A stretch of 64,000 bases of DNA. Source: Alkalibaculum sporogenes (GTDB lineage: Bacteria > Bacillota > Clostridia > Eubacteriales > Alkalibacteraceae). The notes beneath the pieces are model-generated. The model was given only the letters and a program-made list of their open reading frames with translations. It was not told the origin of the DNA and did no database searches. Positions 1 through 7,187 of this stretch are shown piece after piece (the stretch's first letter is position 1; each line of letters starts with the position of its first letter). The stretch lies in contig NZ_WHNX01000005.1 of assembly GCF_009362815.1 (NCBI RefSeq), positions 1 to 64,000 on the forward strand, given 5' to 3'. Both the position numbers and the translations under genes were made by a program.

Positions 1-170
1 TAGCGAAATAGACGAGGGAAGCGAGTATGTTTCGCTACGCGGACATTCGCCAAATGTCTGCAAGCAGACATTTATTCCTCTTCAAAGACAGCCAAACACG
101 CTTCGCCTGTTTCTCTTTCTTTTCATCGTCCTTTCGCGTCTGCTTGCAGACGCTTGGCTCATTGTTTTCG
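1..170. repeat. Structured intergenic repeat, same family as 21250-21740
   Basis: No gene is visible here. The stretch is packed with short perfect inverted repeats: TAGCGAAA/TTTCGCTA (1-8 with 29-36), AAATGTCTGC/GCAGACATTT around 54-75, and GCGTCTGC/GCAGACGC around 136-153. The 20-bp core at 37-56 (acgcggacattcgccaaatg) recurs with small changes at 21264, 21351, 21476 and 21601. The core and the position of the hairpin after it are conserved while the hairpin arms differ, so this is a dispersed structured repeat rather than a gene remnant. Function unknown. Confidence 0.6.
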
Positions 171-179
171 CGATAATAA

Positions 180-200
180 AAAAGCATCCATTAGGATGCA
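180..200 (-). terminator. Rho-independent terminator after yabR
   Basis: On the minus strand a GCATCC/GGATGC stem (184-199) with a four-base loop is followed by a run of T. It lies just past the stop codon of the S1-domain gene and would end the yabP-yabQ-divIC-yabR transcript. Confidence 0.7.
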
Positions 201-203
201 TCA

Positions 204-608
204 TTATCTATTAAAACATCTATTTTTAGTTTTTTTTGCACTTTTTTTTAGAGCTTGCTGTCTTTCGTCACTATCCTTTAGAAACTGAGAAACTCGATCG
301 TCAAAAGTAGGGGCGTGGTTAGTTACATTGCTCTTTTTAAAATTATTATTATTTCTTGGTCTTTGTTGTTCTACTTTTTTAGGTTGGGCTTGTCTTATAG
401 ATAAACCTATCTTCCCTTCAGCAACAGATATTATTTTTACTTTTATAGTATCGTTTTCTTTTAAATGATCAGAAACTTCTTTAACATATCCATCTGCGAC
501 TTCAGAAATATGGACTAAACCAACTTTTCCTCCTATATCTATAAATGCTCCAAACTTTGTTATGCTCTTTACTACACCTTCTACTATTTGATTAACCTCA
601 AATGGCAT
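204..608 (-). CDS. yabR: S1-domain RNA-binding protein, YabR family
   Basis: A 134-residue protein with one S1 (OB-fold) RNA-binding domain at about residues 5-72, showing the typical G-x-V-x-x-I-x-x-F-G-A-F-I-D opening and the G-L-V-H-I-S-E strand. The rest is a basic, low-complexity tail rich in Q, N and K. The family binds RNA or ribosomes; the exact role of YabR is not settled. I chose ATG 608, ten bases after AGGAGG (619-624); an in-frame TTG at 614 lies only four bases from it. It is the last gene of the yabP-yabQ-divIC-yabR run, the order known from Bacillus and Clostridium, and is followed directly by a terminator. Confidence 0.88.
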   Translation of the reverse strand: MPFEVNQIVEGVVKSITKFGAFIDIGGKVGLVHISEVADGYVKEVSDHLKENDTIKVKIISVAEGKIGLSIRQAQPKKVEQQRPRNNNNFKKSNVTNHAPTFDDRVSQFLKDSDERQQALKKSAKKTKNRCFNR

Positions 609-637
609 TGACAAAAATCCTCCTCGTTAAATTAAAC

Positions 638-937
638 CTATTTTTTTTCTGTATCAACTTCTATAATAACTTTTTCTTGGGGATAAACTAGTCCAAAATA
701 TTTTCTTGCTAACATTTCAACGTAATTATCAGAACCTATTTGCTCTAATTCATTGTCAAGTTGTTCCAGTTTGTCCTTTTCTTGGGATAGCTGGATTTCA
801 AGATTATTCTTTTGATTTTCAAGTTTATAGTACTGAATTTCGACTGAGATTATATTGATAAGAAAATAACCTGTTAATACTACTAGTAATAATAGCATCC
901 TTTTGCTTAGTTTTTTCTTCTTCTTTTTCTTTCTCAC
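638..937 (-). CDS. divIC: Septum formation initiator, DivIC/FtsB family
   Basis: A 99-residue bitopic membrane protein: a very basic cytoplasmic N-terminus (RKKKKKKKLSKR), one transmembrane helix at about residues 14-31, then an extracytoplasmic leucine-rich coiled coil (about 32-70) and a short C-terminal domain ending in the Y-F-G-L-V-Y-P-x-E-K-V motif typical of DivIC. It belongs to the divisome subcomplex with FtsL and DivIB that activates septal wall synthesis. The start is GTG 937, preceded by GGGGAAGG about eight bases upstream. It sits between yabQ and yabR as in other Firmicutes. FtsB and FtsL are similar in shape; the synteny decides for DivIC. Confidence 0.9.
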   Translation of the reverse strand: MRKKKKKKKLSKRMLLLLVVLTGYFLINIISVEIQYYKLENQKNNLEIQLSQEKDKLEQLDNELEQIGSDNYVEMLARKYFGLVYPQEKVIIEVDTEKK

Positions 938-1003
938 CGACTGCCTTCCCCTTTATGAATAATAAGTACATTATTTCATAAATCGGTCAAAAATACAAGT
1001 AAT

Positions 1004-1471
1004 TCAACTTTTAAAAAGATATGTTTTGTATTTTTGAAAATCATTATATATCTTAGTGTAAATTTTTTTAAGGCATAAATCAACTCTTCTTTTCTTTCCT
1101 AATAGTTTTTTGAAAGGAAAAAATATAATGTTTAAAACAGCTACTACTTTTCCAATAACTAGTTTCAATATATTTTTTATGATAATAAAAATCTTTCTAA
1201 ATAGTTTGCTTAATGTCAGAAAATAAAGAAACCACCCTAGTGCAAATCCAATCAATACATAGCTTCTAAATGTTATATTGTTTACATAAAATAATAATCC
1301 AATAACAATAGTAAAGGCAACAGCCCAGAATAATAGATCAGTAATTGATCTTCTTTTAATTATATTTCCACTTATTAATACATCCACTACATCATAAACA
1401 ATCCCTATTATAATTCCACCATATAGAGTGTACAGGAAAACATATAATTGCAAATAGATATTTTCGTACAT
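1004..1471 (-). CDS. yabQ: Spore cortex biosynthesis protein YabQ
   Basis: A 155-residue integral membrane protein with several hydrophobic helices (about residues 5-27, 45-62, 68-90) and a basic C-terminal half. The N-terminus (L-Q-L-Y-V-F-L-Y-T-L-Y-G-G-I-I-I-G) and the position after yabP identify YabQ, which in Bacillus is needed for spore cortex formation and localises to the forespore membrane. ATG 1471 follows TAGGTG by about six bases, so the upstream in-frame GTG (1480), which overlaps that ribosome binding site, is probably not used. Confidence 0.88.
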   Translation of the reverse strand: MYENIYLQLYVFLYTLYGGIIIGIVYDVVDVLISGNIIKRRSITDLLFWAVAFTIVIGLLFYVNNITFRSYVLIGFALGWFLYFLTLSKLFRKIFIIIKNILKLVIGKVVAVLNIIFFPFKKLLGKKRRVDLCLKKIYTKIYNDFQKYKTYLFKS

Positions 1472-1487
1472 ATTAGTCACCTATATT

Positions 1488-1772
1488 CTATTTAAAGAGT
1501 TTACTGAAAATACCTTCTCCCTTTGAAAATAGCTTGGATTCATCGTTGTATACAAATGAATTAATGAGCCCTTTAACCTCTAATTCACCTTCTTCTAAAT
1601 TCAATTTTACTATATGTAGATCCTCCCCACCTATAGTAAGCAAGCCTAAATCTGTCTCTAGTATCACTGCTTCTTCATTGAAACTATGCACATCTTTTAC
1701 CCCTGTAAGTCGAAGTTCCTCTCTTGACAAAAGCTCTATCTTCCCACTTCCTTCAATTCTCTTTGCATCCAT
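1488..1772 (-). CDS. yabP: Sporulation protein YabP
   Basis: A 94-residue soluble protein of the YabP/YqfC family, made of short beta strands (I-E-L-L-S-R-E-E-L-R-L-T-G-V; E-T-D-L-G-L-L-T-I-x-G-E-D-L-H-I). The family takes part in spore coat or cortex morphogenesis and is expressed in the mother cell in Bacillus. ATG 1772 lies eight bases after AAGGAGG (1781-1787); an alternative GTG at 1781 overlaps the Shine-Dalgarno sequence and is rejected. Normally yabP follows yabO/rqcP directly; here rqcP is about 39 kb away. A long hairpin covers part of the ribosome binding site (see 1785-1822). Confidence 0.9.
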   Translation of the reverse strand: MDAKRIEGSGKIELLSREELRLTGVKDVHSFNEEAVILETDLGLLTIGGEDLHIVKLNLEEGELEVKGLINSFVYNDESKLFSKGEGIFSKLFK

Positions 1773-1784
1773 TAGTTGCACCTC

Positions 1785-1822
1785 CTTAGATATATACTAT
1801 ATATATGTAGTATATATCTAAG
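1785..1822 (-). promoter_or_regulatory. 15-bp perfect inverted repeat touching the yabP ribosome binding site
   Basis: Arms 1785-1799 and 1808-1822 are perfect reverse complements with an eight-base AT loop. On the minus strand the 3' arm runs into AAGGAGG (1781-1787), so three bases of the Shine-Dalgarno sequence would be paired in the RNA. There is no T-run after it, so it is not a normal terminator of the upstream deacetylase gene. It could be a translational control hairpin, an RNA processing site or a protein operator. Confidence 0.5.
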
Positions 1823-1837
1823 ATATTCCTTGCTTGT

Positions 1838-2662
1838 TTAATCATTATTAGGAAATTCATCAAGGGTTTTAAATATATAACCATTAGATTTTAATTCAAC
1901 TATTACATCTTTTAAAGCTTCCACATTACTTTTAGAAACAGTATGAAGCATAAATATACTACCATCATGATAATATTTCATAATTGTGCTATAAGCAGCA
2001 TCTCTTCCTGGTTGATTATCTATTTCCCAATCCATATAAGACAAAGACCAGAATACAGATGTATAACCAAGATCATACGCTATTTCTAAAACTTGTTCTG
2101 TGTAGATTCCAGAAGCTGGTCTGAAATACTTTTTATCAAAACTTAGTCCAGTGACTTCACTGTAACTATTTTCAAAATCTACGATTTCCTTTTTAATCTC
2201 TTGTATCTCTAATTTTGATAAATCAGCATGAGTATTTCCATGATTAGCTACTATATGACCTTCTTCCACCATTCTCTTTATTATTTCTGTATTACTACGC
2301 AAATAGCCACCTGTAACAAAAAAAGCTGCTTTAACGTCTTCTTCTTTTAAAATATCTAAGATATCCATAGTATAATTATTATGTTCATATCCACAGTTAA
2401 ATGTTAGATATATTTCATTATCTTTACCCCCAACTACAAAGATTTTATATTTATCAATATATTGATCAACATAAGTCGGAAAAGTTGGTCTCTCATTGTT
2501 TTCTTCTTTTTGTATGAACCAATCCTTCTGTTCATTATCTGAATTGTTTATCTCCACGCTAATTTCTTGACTCGACATTAAGAAATTATTTACTAGAGAA
2601 ATAACTATCATACAAATAATGAAAATTAGGATAAATGGTAAATAAGTGTACTTAAGTTTCAT
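1838..2662 (-). CDS. Polysaccharide deacetylase family protein, PdaA-like (CE4)
   Basis: A 274-residue membrane-anchored NodB-homology protein: N-terminal transmembrane helix (about 8-30), linker, then a CE4 barrel from about residue 83. Family motifs visible are T-F-N-C-G-Y-E (87-93), H141-G-N-T-H145 (zinc-type H-x3-H), R181-P-A-S-G, and L-H-T-V-S-K around H240. This matches the PdaA branch that deacetylates N-acetylmuramic acid to make muramic-delta-lactam in the spore cortex. Odd point: the first Asp of the T-F-D-x-G motif, the catalytic base, is Asn89, and the second, metal-binding position is Cys90, so activity is uncertain. ATG 2662 has AAAGGAGAG upstream. It lies next to yabP, fitting a sporulation role. 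Confidence 0.82.
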   Translation of the reverse strand: MKLKYTYLPFILIFIICMIVISLVNNFLMSSQEISVEINNSDNEQKDWFIQKEENNERPTFPTYVDQYIDKYKIFVVGGKDNEIYLTFNCGYEHNNYTMDILDILKEEDVKAAFFVTGGYLRSNTEIIKRMVEEGHIVANHGNTHADLSKLEIQEIKKEIVDFENSYSEVTGLSFDKKYFRPASGIYTEQVLEIAYDLGYTSVFWSLSYMDWEIDNQPGRDAAYSTIMKYYHDGSIFMLHTVSKSNVEALKDVIVELKSNGYIFKTLDEFPNND

Positions 2663-2751
2663 AGACTCTCCTTTAATATATACTTATATAATTTTATTAA
2701 AGATAAGAGCGATTAATTACTAAATTATGAATATTGAACATAGTAATTATA

Positions 2752-3345
2752 ATGAATAATTATAGAAGAAATTTGAAAATAAAAAGAAGATTTAATAACT
2801 TTGTGACTTTTAATAAAAAGCTTTTACTACTTATAGCGCTTTTTACCTTGTCTCTATATTTACACTCTCTAGGAACAAAGTCAGAAACCGGTCAGTACAA
2901 AGAGTATATAGTAAGCGACACTTTACTCTTCTTATTTCCGACCGAAGGACTTATTACAGCTCTAGATAAACCTGGAACTCATGAAAATAGCAAAGCAGTA
3001 GATATCGCAAATGAAGAAGATACTCCGATCTTTGCAGCTATGGATGGTGAGGTGATATTTTCAGGCCCTAAGGATGGATACGGTAATTGCATTATTATAA
3101 GCCACGACGACAATTACAGCACTTTATATGCCCATCTAAATAGTTGTTTAATAGAAAAATTCAAGAGAGTAAAAAGAGGAGATAAAATTGGACTAATGGG
3201 TAGCACTGGCAATAGCACTGGCCCACATCTTCACTTTGAAATAAGGTTCAATGATAAAAGAGAAGTTATTTTAGAATATTTCCCATTTTTAGAAACAAAA
3301 TTGTATGTAACACAAAAAACAAGTACGGCTAACATAGTCAAGTAA
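2752..3345 (+). CDS. M23-family (LytM-like) membrane-anchored peptidase
   Basis: A protein of about 197 residues with one N-terminal transmembrane helix (K-K-L-L-L-L-I-A-L-F region) followed by an extracytoplasmic M23 peptidase domain. Visible are A-V-D-I-A with its aspartate, T-P-I-F-A-A-x-D-G-x-V, L-Y-A-H and G-P-H-L-H-F-E. The usual zinc histidine four residues before the Asp is Ser; a histidine seven residues before it (T-H-E-N-S-K-A-V-D) may take its place, as in some M23 subfamilies. M23 enzymes cut peptide cross-links in peptidoglycan; inactive relatives such as some SpoIIQ proteins are scaffolds. I see no good ribosome binding site, so ATG 2752 versus TTG 2734 is unresolved. It is divergent from the deacetylase gene. 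Confidence 0.8.
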   Translation: MNNYRRNLKIKRRFNNFVTFNKKLLLLIALFTLSLYLHSLGTKSETGQYKEYIVSDTLLFLFPTEGLITALDKPGTHENSKAVDIANEEDTPIFAAMDGEVIFSGPKDGYGNCIIISHDDNYSTLYAHLNSCLIEKFKRVKRGDKIGLMGSTGNSTGPHLHFEIRFNDKREVILEYFPFLETKLYVTQKTSTANIVK

Positions 3346-3610
3346 TAAAAATTTCAATGAAATTATAATAAGTGTTAGACAAACTAATAGAGACTTATTA
3401 GAAATTTGAGAAATTGAGAAATATGAACTATAATTGCTATGAGAATTTACAATATAACCACTTAAATTTTTTATTACATTTAATCAATGCTTTATTCTGT
3501 TATAATCATTGCTAAGTTGGGTAATTACTATGTAATAACTATTTACATTGTAAAAGTTACGCTTTGTTAGGGACTATATGATTTAAAAAGATACAAAAGG
3601 AGATTACAAA

Positions 3611-5008
3611 TTGTATACAGGTAACACATATATGTTATTGTTTTTCATTTACGGATTAGCTTTTTTTTGTATGGGTATATCAGCCTTTCAACAAAGGACA
3701 TTAAAAGACAGTAATCTTCCTTTATTAAGGGCTATTAAACAACTAGGTTATTTCGGTATTATTCACGGGCTAGTTGAGTGGATATTGATGGTACTCATAT
3801 GGAATGAATATCCTCAATACAGTATTCAATTATTTATAGTCAGTACTTTTTTAAATACCCTTTCCTTTGTCTTCTTATGGATGTTTGGTATTAACCTTTT
3901 TGAAGATGAAGTGATTATAAAAAAATATTTTATGAAAATACCACTATTAATATTCACATTTTGGATTGCCGCATTTTTATTATTACTTTCTAGTATGGAT
4001 AATTACATTGAAACCTTAAAAACTCTTAATGTTACAAGTAGATATTTTATAGCATTACCAGGTTGTGTTATTGCATGTATAGGATTATATAAAAGTGGGA
4101 AGACAATTTATGCTCTAAAATTAAAAAGAATATCAATTAAATTTAAAGTTCTCGCAGTTTTATTTGGATTATATGGTATATTTGCTGGACTCATTGTTAG
4201 TAAGCATCATTTCTTCCCTGCTAATATAATAAATGAAGAGAGTTTTATTCAACTTTTGGGTTTTCCAGTTGAAATAGCAAGGACAGTAGTCGCAATTGCT
4301 ATTACTATCTTATTTATTAATGTAATCAATATATTTATGTGGGAAGCAGAGTACAAAATAGAAAAGTTAAGTAAACAGCAATTAATCTGGCAAGAAAGAA
4401 GAAACTTAGGGCATGAATTACATGACCGAGTTATTCAAAATATTTTTGCAGCAGGATTAGCTATTGAAAATTTAATAGAAGATAAAGATGATAAAGAGTT
4501 AGATAAATTAATAAATATAAAAAATCTTCTTAATCTAGTAATAGACGAAATAAGAGGCTTCATCAGTAAATCCTCAATTGAAAAATTTAATATCAATGAG
4601 TTCAAAAATAAATTAATTGAACTGATTGATAAACTAGAAAATGTCAGCAACCTAACTATTGTCTTGGATTATAAGGTTCCTGAAATGACTTTGGGACATA
4701 TATCCTCGGAGAGATTGGTACAAATATATTACATTATTCAAGAAGCAGTAAGTAACTCGATTAAACATTCTCAGGGCAGTGAAGTTAAAATAGATATTAA
4801 GTCCAATCTAAAATCATTAATAGTATCAATTTCTGATAATGGCCAAGGTATATATATGAAAGACATTGATGTCTTTAAACATTATGGTTTAGCTGCTATG
4901 AAAGAAAGAGCAATTTCAATTAATGGCGACTTTAATATAAATAGCAGCAGCGCTGGAGTATTAGTAATACTTGTAGTACCTTGGGAGGGGATAAATTATG
5001 AAGAATGA
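3611..5008 (+). CDS. Sensor histidine kinase, NarL/DegS type with multi-pass membrane sensor
   Basis: A 465-residue kinase. The N-terminal 250 residues hold about seven hydrophobic helices and form a membrane sensor of no family I recognise. Then comes a HisKA_3 dimerisation domain with phospho-acceptor His271 in H-E-L-H-D-R-V-I-Q-N, and an HATPase domain with the N-box E378-A-V-S-N382 and the G-box S-D-N-G-Q-G. It phosphorylates the NarL-type regulator encoded next, which overlaps it by 11 bases. TTG 3611 is a convincing start because AAAAGGAG ends about eight bases upstream. The downstream flavin-domain-like lipoprotein gene (5794) is the likely target. The signal sensed is unknown. Confidence 0.92.
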   Translation: MYTGNTYMLLFFIYGLAFFCMGISAFQQRTLKDSNLPLLRAIKQLGYFGIIHGLVEWILMVLIWNEYPQYSIQLFIVSTFLNTLSFVFLWMFGINLFEDEVIIKKYFMKIPLLIFTFWIAAFLLLLSSMDNYIETLKTLNVTSRYFIALPGCVIACIGLYKSGKTIYALKLKRISIKFKVLAVLFGLYGIFAGLIVSKHHFFPANIINEESFIQLLGFPVEIARTVVAIAITILFINVINIFMWEAEYKIEKLSKQQLIWQERRNLGHELHDRVIQNIFAAGLAIENLIEDKDDKELDKLINIKNLLNLVIDEIRGFISKSSIEKFNINEFKNKLIELIDKLENVSNLTIVLDYKVPEMTLGHISSERLVQIYYIIQEAVSNSIKHSQGSEVKIDIKSNLKSLIVSISDNGQGIYMKDIDVFKHYGLAAMKERAISINGDFNINSSSAGVLVILVVPWEGINYEE

Positions 5009-5636
5009 TATAATTAAAATATTGTTAATAGATGATCATTCTGTTGTCAGGTTAGGCATAAGATCCTTAATCGAAAAAAACTCAGATATGATGGTTTGTG
5101 GAGAGTATGGTACATTAACTGCAGCATATGAAAACATTAAAGGACTTGAACCAGATGTTGTTTTATTAGATATTAAATTACCTGATGGAGATGGCGTTAC
5201 AGGTTGTATGACTATAAAAACCATGTGTCCACAAACTAAAGTAATTATATTAACAGCTTATGGAGAAGACTCTTTAATAGTAGACGTTATTAAAGCTGGT
5301 GCAGATGGATATTTACTTAAAAATATTGATAGTAAAACAATTATATCTTCAATTAGAGGTGTAACAAAAGGGGATTCCATACTAGATCCTAATGTTATAA
5401 GCAAAGTATTAGGTCTGTTAAAGAACAAAGATACTGATGATGTAAATTTAACACAACAGGAGCAAGAAATATTAAATTTGATAAGCGAAGGTAAAACTAA
5501 TAAAAAGATATCTAAAGAGATGTTTATAACCGAGAAAACCGTTCGAAACTACGTGAGTATAATATTAAAAAAAATAAATGTTAGTAATCGTACTGAAGCA
5601 GCACTCTATTGGATAAGGCAAAAATCCCTTAAATAA
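4998..5636 (+). CDS. LuxR/NarL-family response regulator
   Basis: A 212-residue regulator: receiver domain (about 6-122) with phospho-acceptor Asp58 in V-L-L-D-I-K-L-P-D-G and the conserved Lys of Y-L-L-K, then a LuxR-type helix-turn-helix (about 146-205: L-T-Q-Q-E-Q-E-I-L ... K-K-I-S-K-E-M-F-I-T-E-K-T-V-R-N-Y). It is translated from an ATG inside the kinase gene, after GGGAGGGG, so the two are translationally coupled. Direct repeats with 20-bp spacing just after its stop codon (5634 and 5654) are a candidate binding site. Confidence 0.93.
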   Translation: MKNDIIKILLIDDHSVVRLGIRSLIEKNSDMMVCGEYGTLTAAYENIKGLEPDVVLLDIKLPDGDGVTGCMTIKTMCPQTKVIILTAYGEDSLIVDVIKAGADGYLLKNIDSKTIISSIRGVTKGDSILDPNVISKVLGLLKNKDTDDVNLTQQEQEILNLISEGKTNKKISKEMFITEKTVRNYVSIILKKINVSNRTEAALYWIRQKSLK

Positions 5637-5669
5637 AGGACTTTTGTCTTGTATAAAGGACATTTGACA
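5634..5669 (+). promoter_or_regulatory. Direct repeats upstream of the FMN-type lipoprotein gene
   Basis: taaaggacttttg (5634) and taaaggacatttg (5654) start exactly 20 bp, two helical turns, apart. An outward cttgt/acaag pair is interleaved. A TTGACA at 5664-5669 has no well-spaced -10, which would suit an activator-dependent promoter. I read this as a possible operator for the adjacent NarL-type regulator; this is inference. Confidence 0.4.
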
Positions 5670-5793
5670 AGTATCAAAATATATACAAGCAATGATAATA
5701 TATAAGCAAGTTATCAAAAAGTATATTTTCGTTTGTCTACAAATTAACAATTAATTCCAAACAAGTTTAAAAATATAAAATGGAGGTTTTACT

Positions 5794-6846
5794 ATGAAGA
5801 AATTATTAGTACTTATGTTGTTAGGGATATTTATATTTGCACTTGCAGCATGTAATAAACCCGATTACTCTGGTGCATATACAGGTTATTCATGGAAAGA
5901 CGAAGCAAATGGAGTGTCTTTAGAAGATACTACTGAAAAAATCGAAACTACTTTAACACTTGACAGTGATGGTATAATCACAGCTGTGGATATGGACTTT
6001 TTAGTTCTTAAAGATGATCAATGGATTAAAAGAAATGATCCAACAGCGGTTGTTTCCTTTGATACTTCTATTGAGCCACAAGCAGTAGTTCTAGGGGATA
6101 ATGACATTGAGCAAGGGATTTCAATGTTTGATATTAAAGTTAATGACACAATGTCATTATTTGTAGTAGGTGTTGATGATAATGGTACTGTCGCTTATGG
6201 TGTTGTAGATCCAATGATTCGTTATATTTTAGAGTCTAAATTTGATTCTAATTATGATTTTAGCACGCCAATCGGAGATTTGACAATCAACAATGGATTT
6301 GTACCAACAATTAGAACCTCAAGTGGAGGAGCAATTAAACCAGAAACATGGGAAGATATTGAAAATACATCAATTTTAGATATAAGCGATTATTCTCATG
6401 TTTACAGTGTACGCGGTACTTATGAAGGCATTACTAATGATACAACAGTTCAAGAATTACTAGAGTTATCAGGAGTATCTTTTGTAGACGGCACTCCACA
6501 ACCTATGGCTGCAACTTATGGTTATCATTCAGCAGGTGGTTGGTATGGAAACTATAAAAATATTGAAGAAACACTAATTGGGAAAAACGCTACTGATATG
6601 AAAGGACTTGTAAGTTATACAGGCAAAGCATATAATGGCAATGACTATGCTATCAGTGTCAACGAAGAAAATTTCTTTGGTCTTAATAAAGACACAGTAA
6701 GTGGTGCGACAAACTCAATTCAGAAATCTTATGACACTATTTCGGGTGCAACCGTTAGAATGTCTCGTGAAAATACTTCCTTCCAAAGAGCATTAGTCGA
6801 AGCAGGTATTATAGAAGAAGATGATGTTATTAAAGGAAGATTTTAA
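5794..6846 (+). CDS. Lipoprotein with two flavinylation-like SGAT motifs
   Basis: A 350-residue secreted lipoprotein with signal peptide and lipobox L-A-A-C (Cys20). Near the C-terminus two motifs, D-T-V-S-G-A-T-N-S (300-308) and D-T-I-S-G-A-T-V-R (314-322), resemble the FMN-attachment consensus D-x-x-S/T-G-A-T/S-x-T that ApbE modifies, but the final Thr is Ser in the first and Arg in the second. This suggests an extracytosolic FMN_bind-like protein or a degenerate relative. TGGAGG precedes ATG 5794. It follows the two-component genes and has its own terminator. The rest of the protein (domains around 25-280) I do not recognise, so the redox role is inference. Confidence 0.6.
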   Translation: MKKLLVLMLLGIFIFALAACNKPDYSGAYTGYSWKDEANGVSLEDTTEKIETTLTLDSDGIITAVDMDFLVLKDDQWIKRNDPTAVVSFDTSIEPQAVVLGDNDIEQGISMFDIKVNDTMSLFVVGVDDNGTVAYGVVDPMIRYILESKFDSNYDFSTPIGDLTINNGFVPTIRTSSGGAIKPETWEDIENTSILDISDYSHVYSVRGTYEGITNDTTVQELLELSGVSFVDGTPQPMAATYGYHSAGGWYGNYKNIEETLIGKNATDMKGLVSYTGKAYNGNDYAISVNEENFFGLNKDTVSGATNSIQKSYDTISGATVRMSRENTSFQRALVEAGIIEEDDVIKGRF

Positions 6847-6910
6847 GTTTTGTCTCTCGTGATTGTGCAATAATCTTTGTGAATTAGCTTTAAATAGATA
6901 ATAAATTTTT

Positions 6911-6950
6911 AAGTAAGGTAGTCCCAAAGGGCTATCTTACCTTTATTTTT
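6911..6950 (+). terminator. Terminator after the lipoprotein gene
   Basis: GTAAGGTAGTCCC pairs with GGGCTATCTTAC around an AAA loop (one bulge, one G-U pair) and is followed by CTTTATTTTTATC. The rest of the 6847-7187 interval, between two converging genes, shows no gene; around 7110-7140 a weak AAGGAT/ATCCTT hairpin precedes TTTTTCTT. Confidence 0.7.
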
Positions 6951-7187
6951 ATCTTTCAAAAGTTGTCTTTCCTGAAACTGACCCCCCTAATAATAAGTAC
7001 GATCTAGACTCTATTATATATAACATCTAGTTTAATAATGTTTTATTCCACATTAACAGGCAATAAGACTCCCGTCGTAGTTTGCAGGCTTCTACTGACT
7101 GATAAAGTCCAAGGATCGAAGAATTACCATTATCCTTTTTCTTAAAAAAATTATAAAATATCTTTGGTGGTAAATTCTCCTCTCCTA

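Noticed and set aside
2734-3345. M23 protein as clearly inactive because the usual first zinc histidine is Ser
   Set aside because: A histidine seven residues before the Asp may replace it, as in other M23 groups, so inactivity cannot be claimed.
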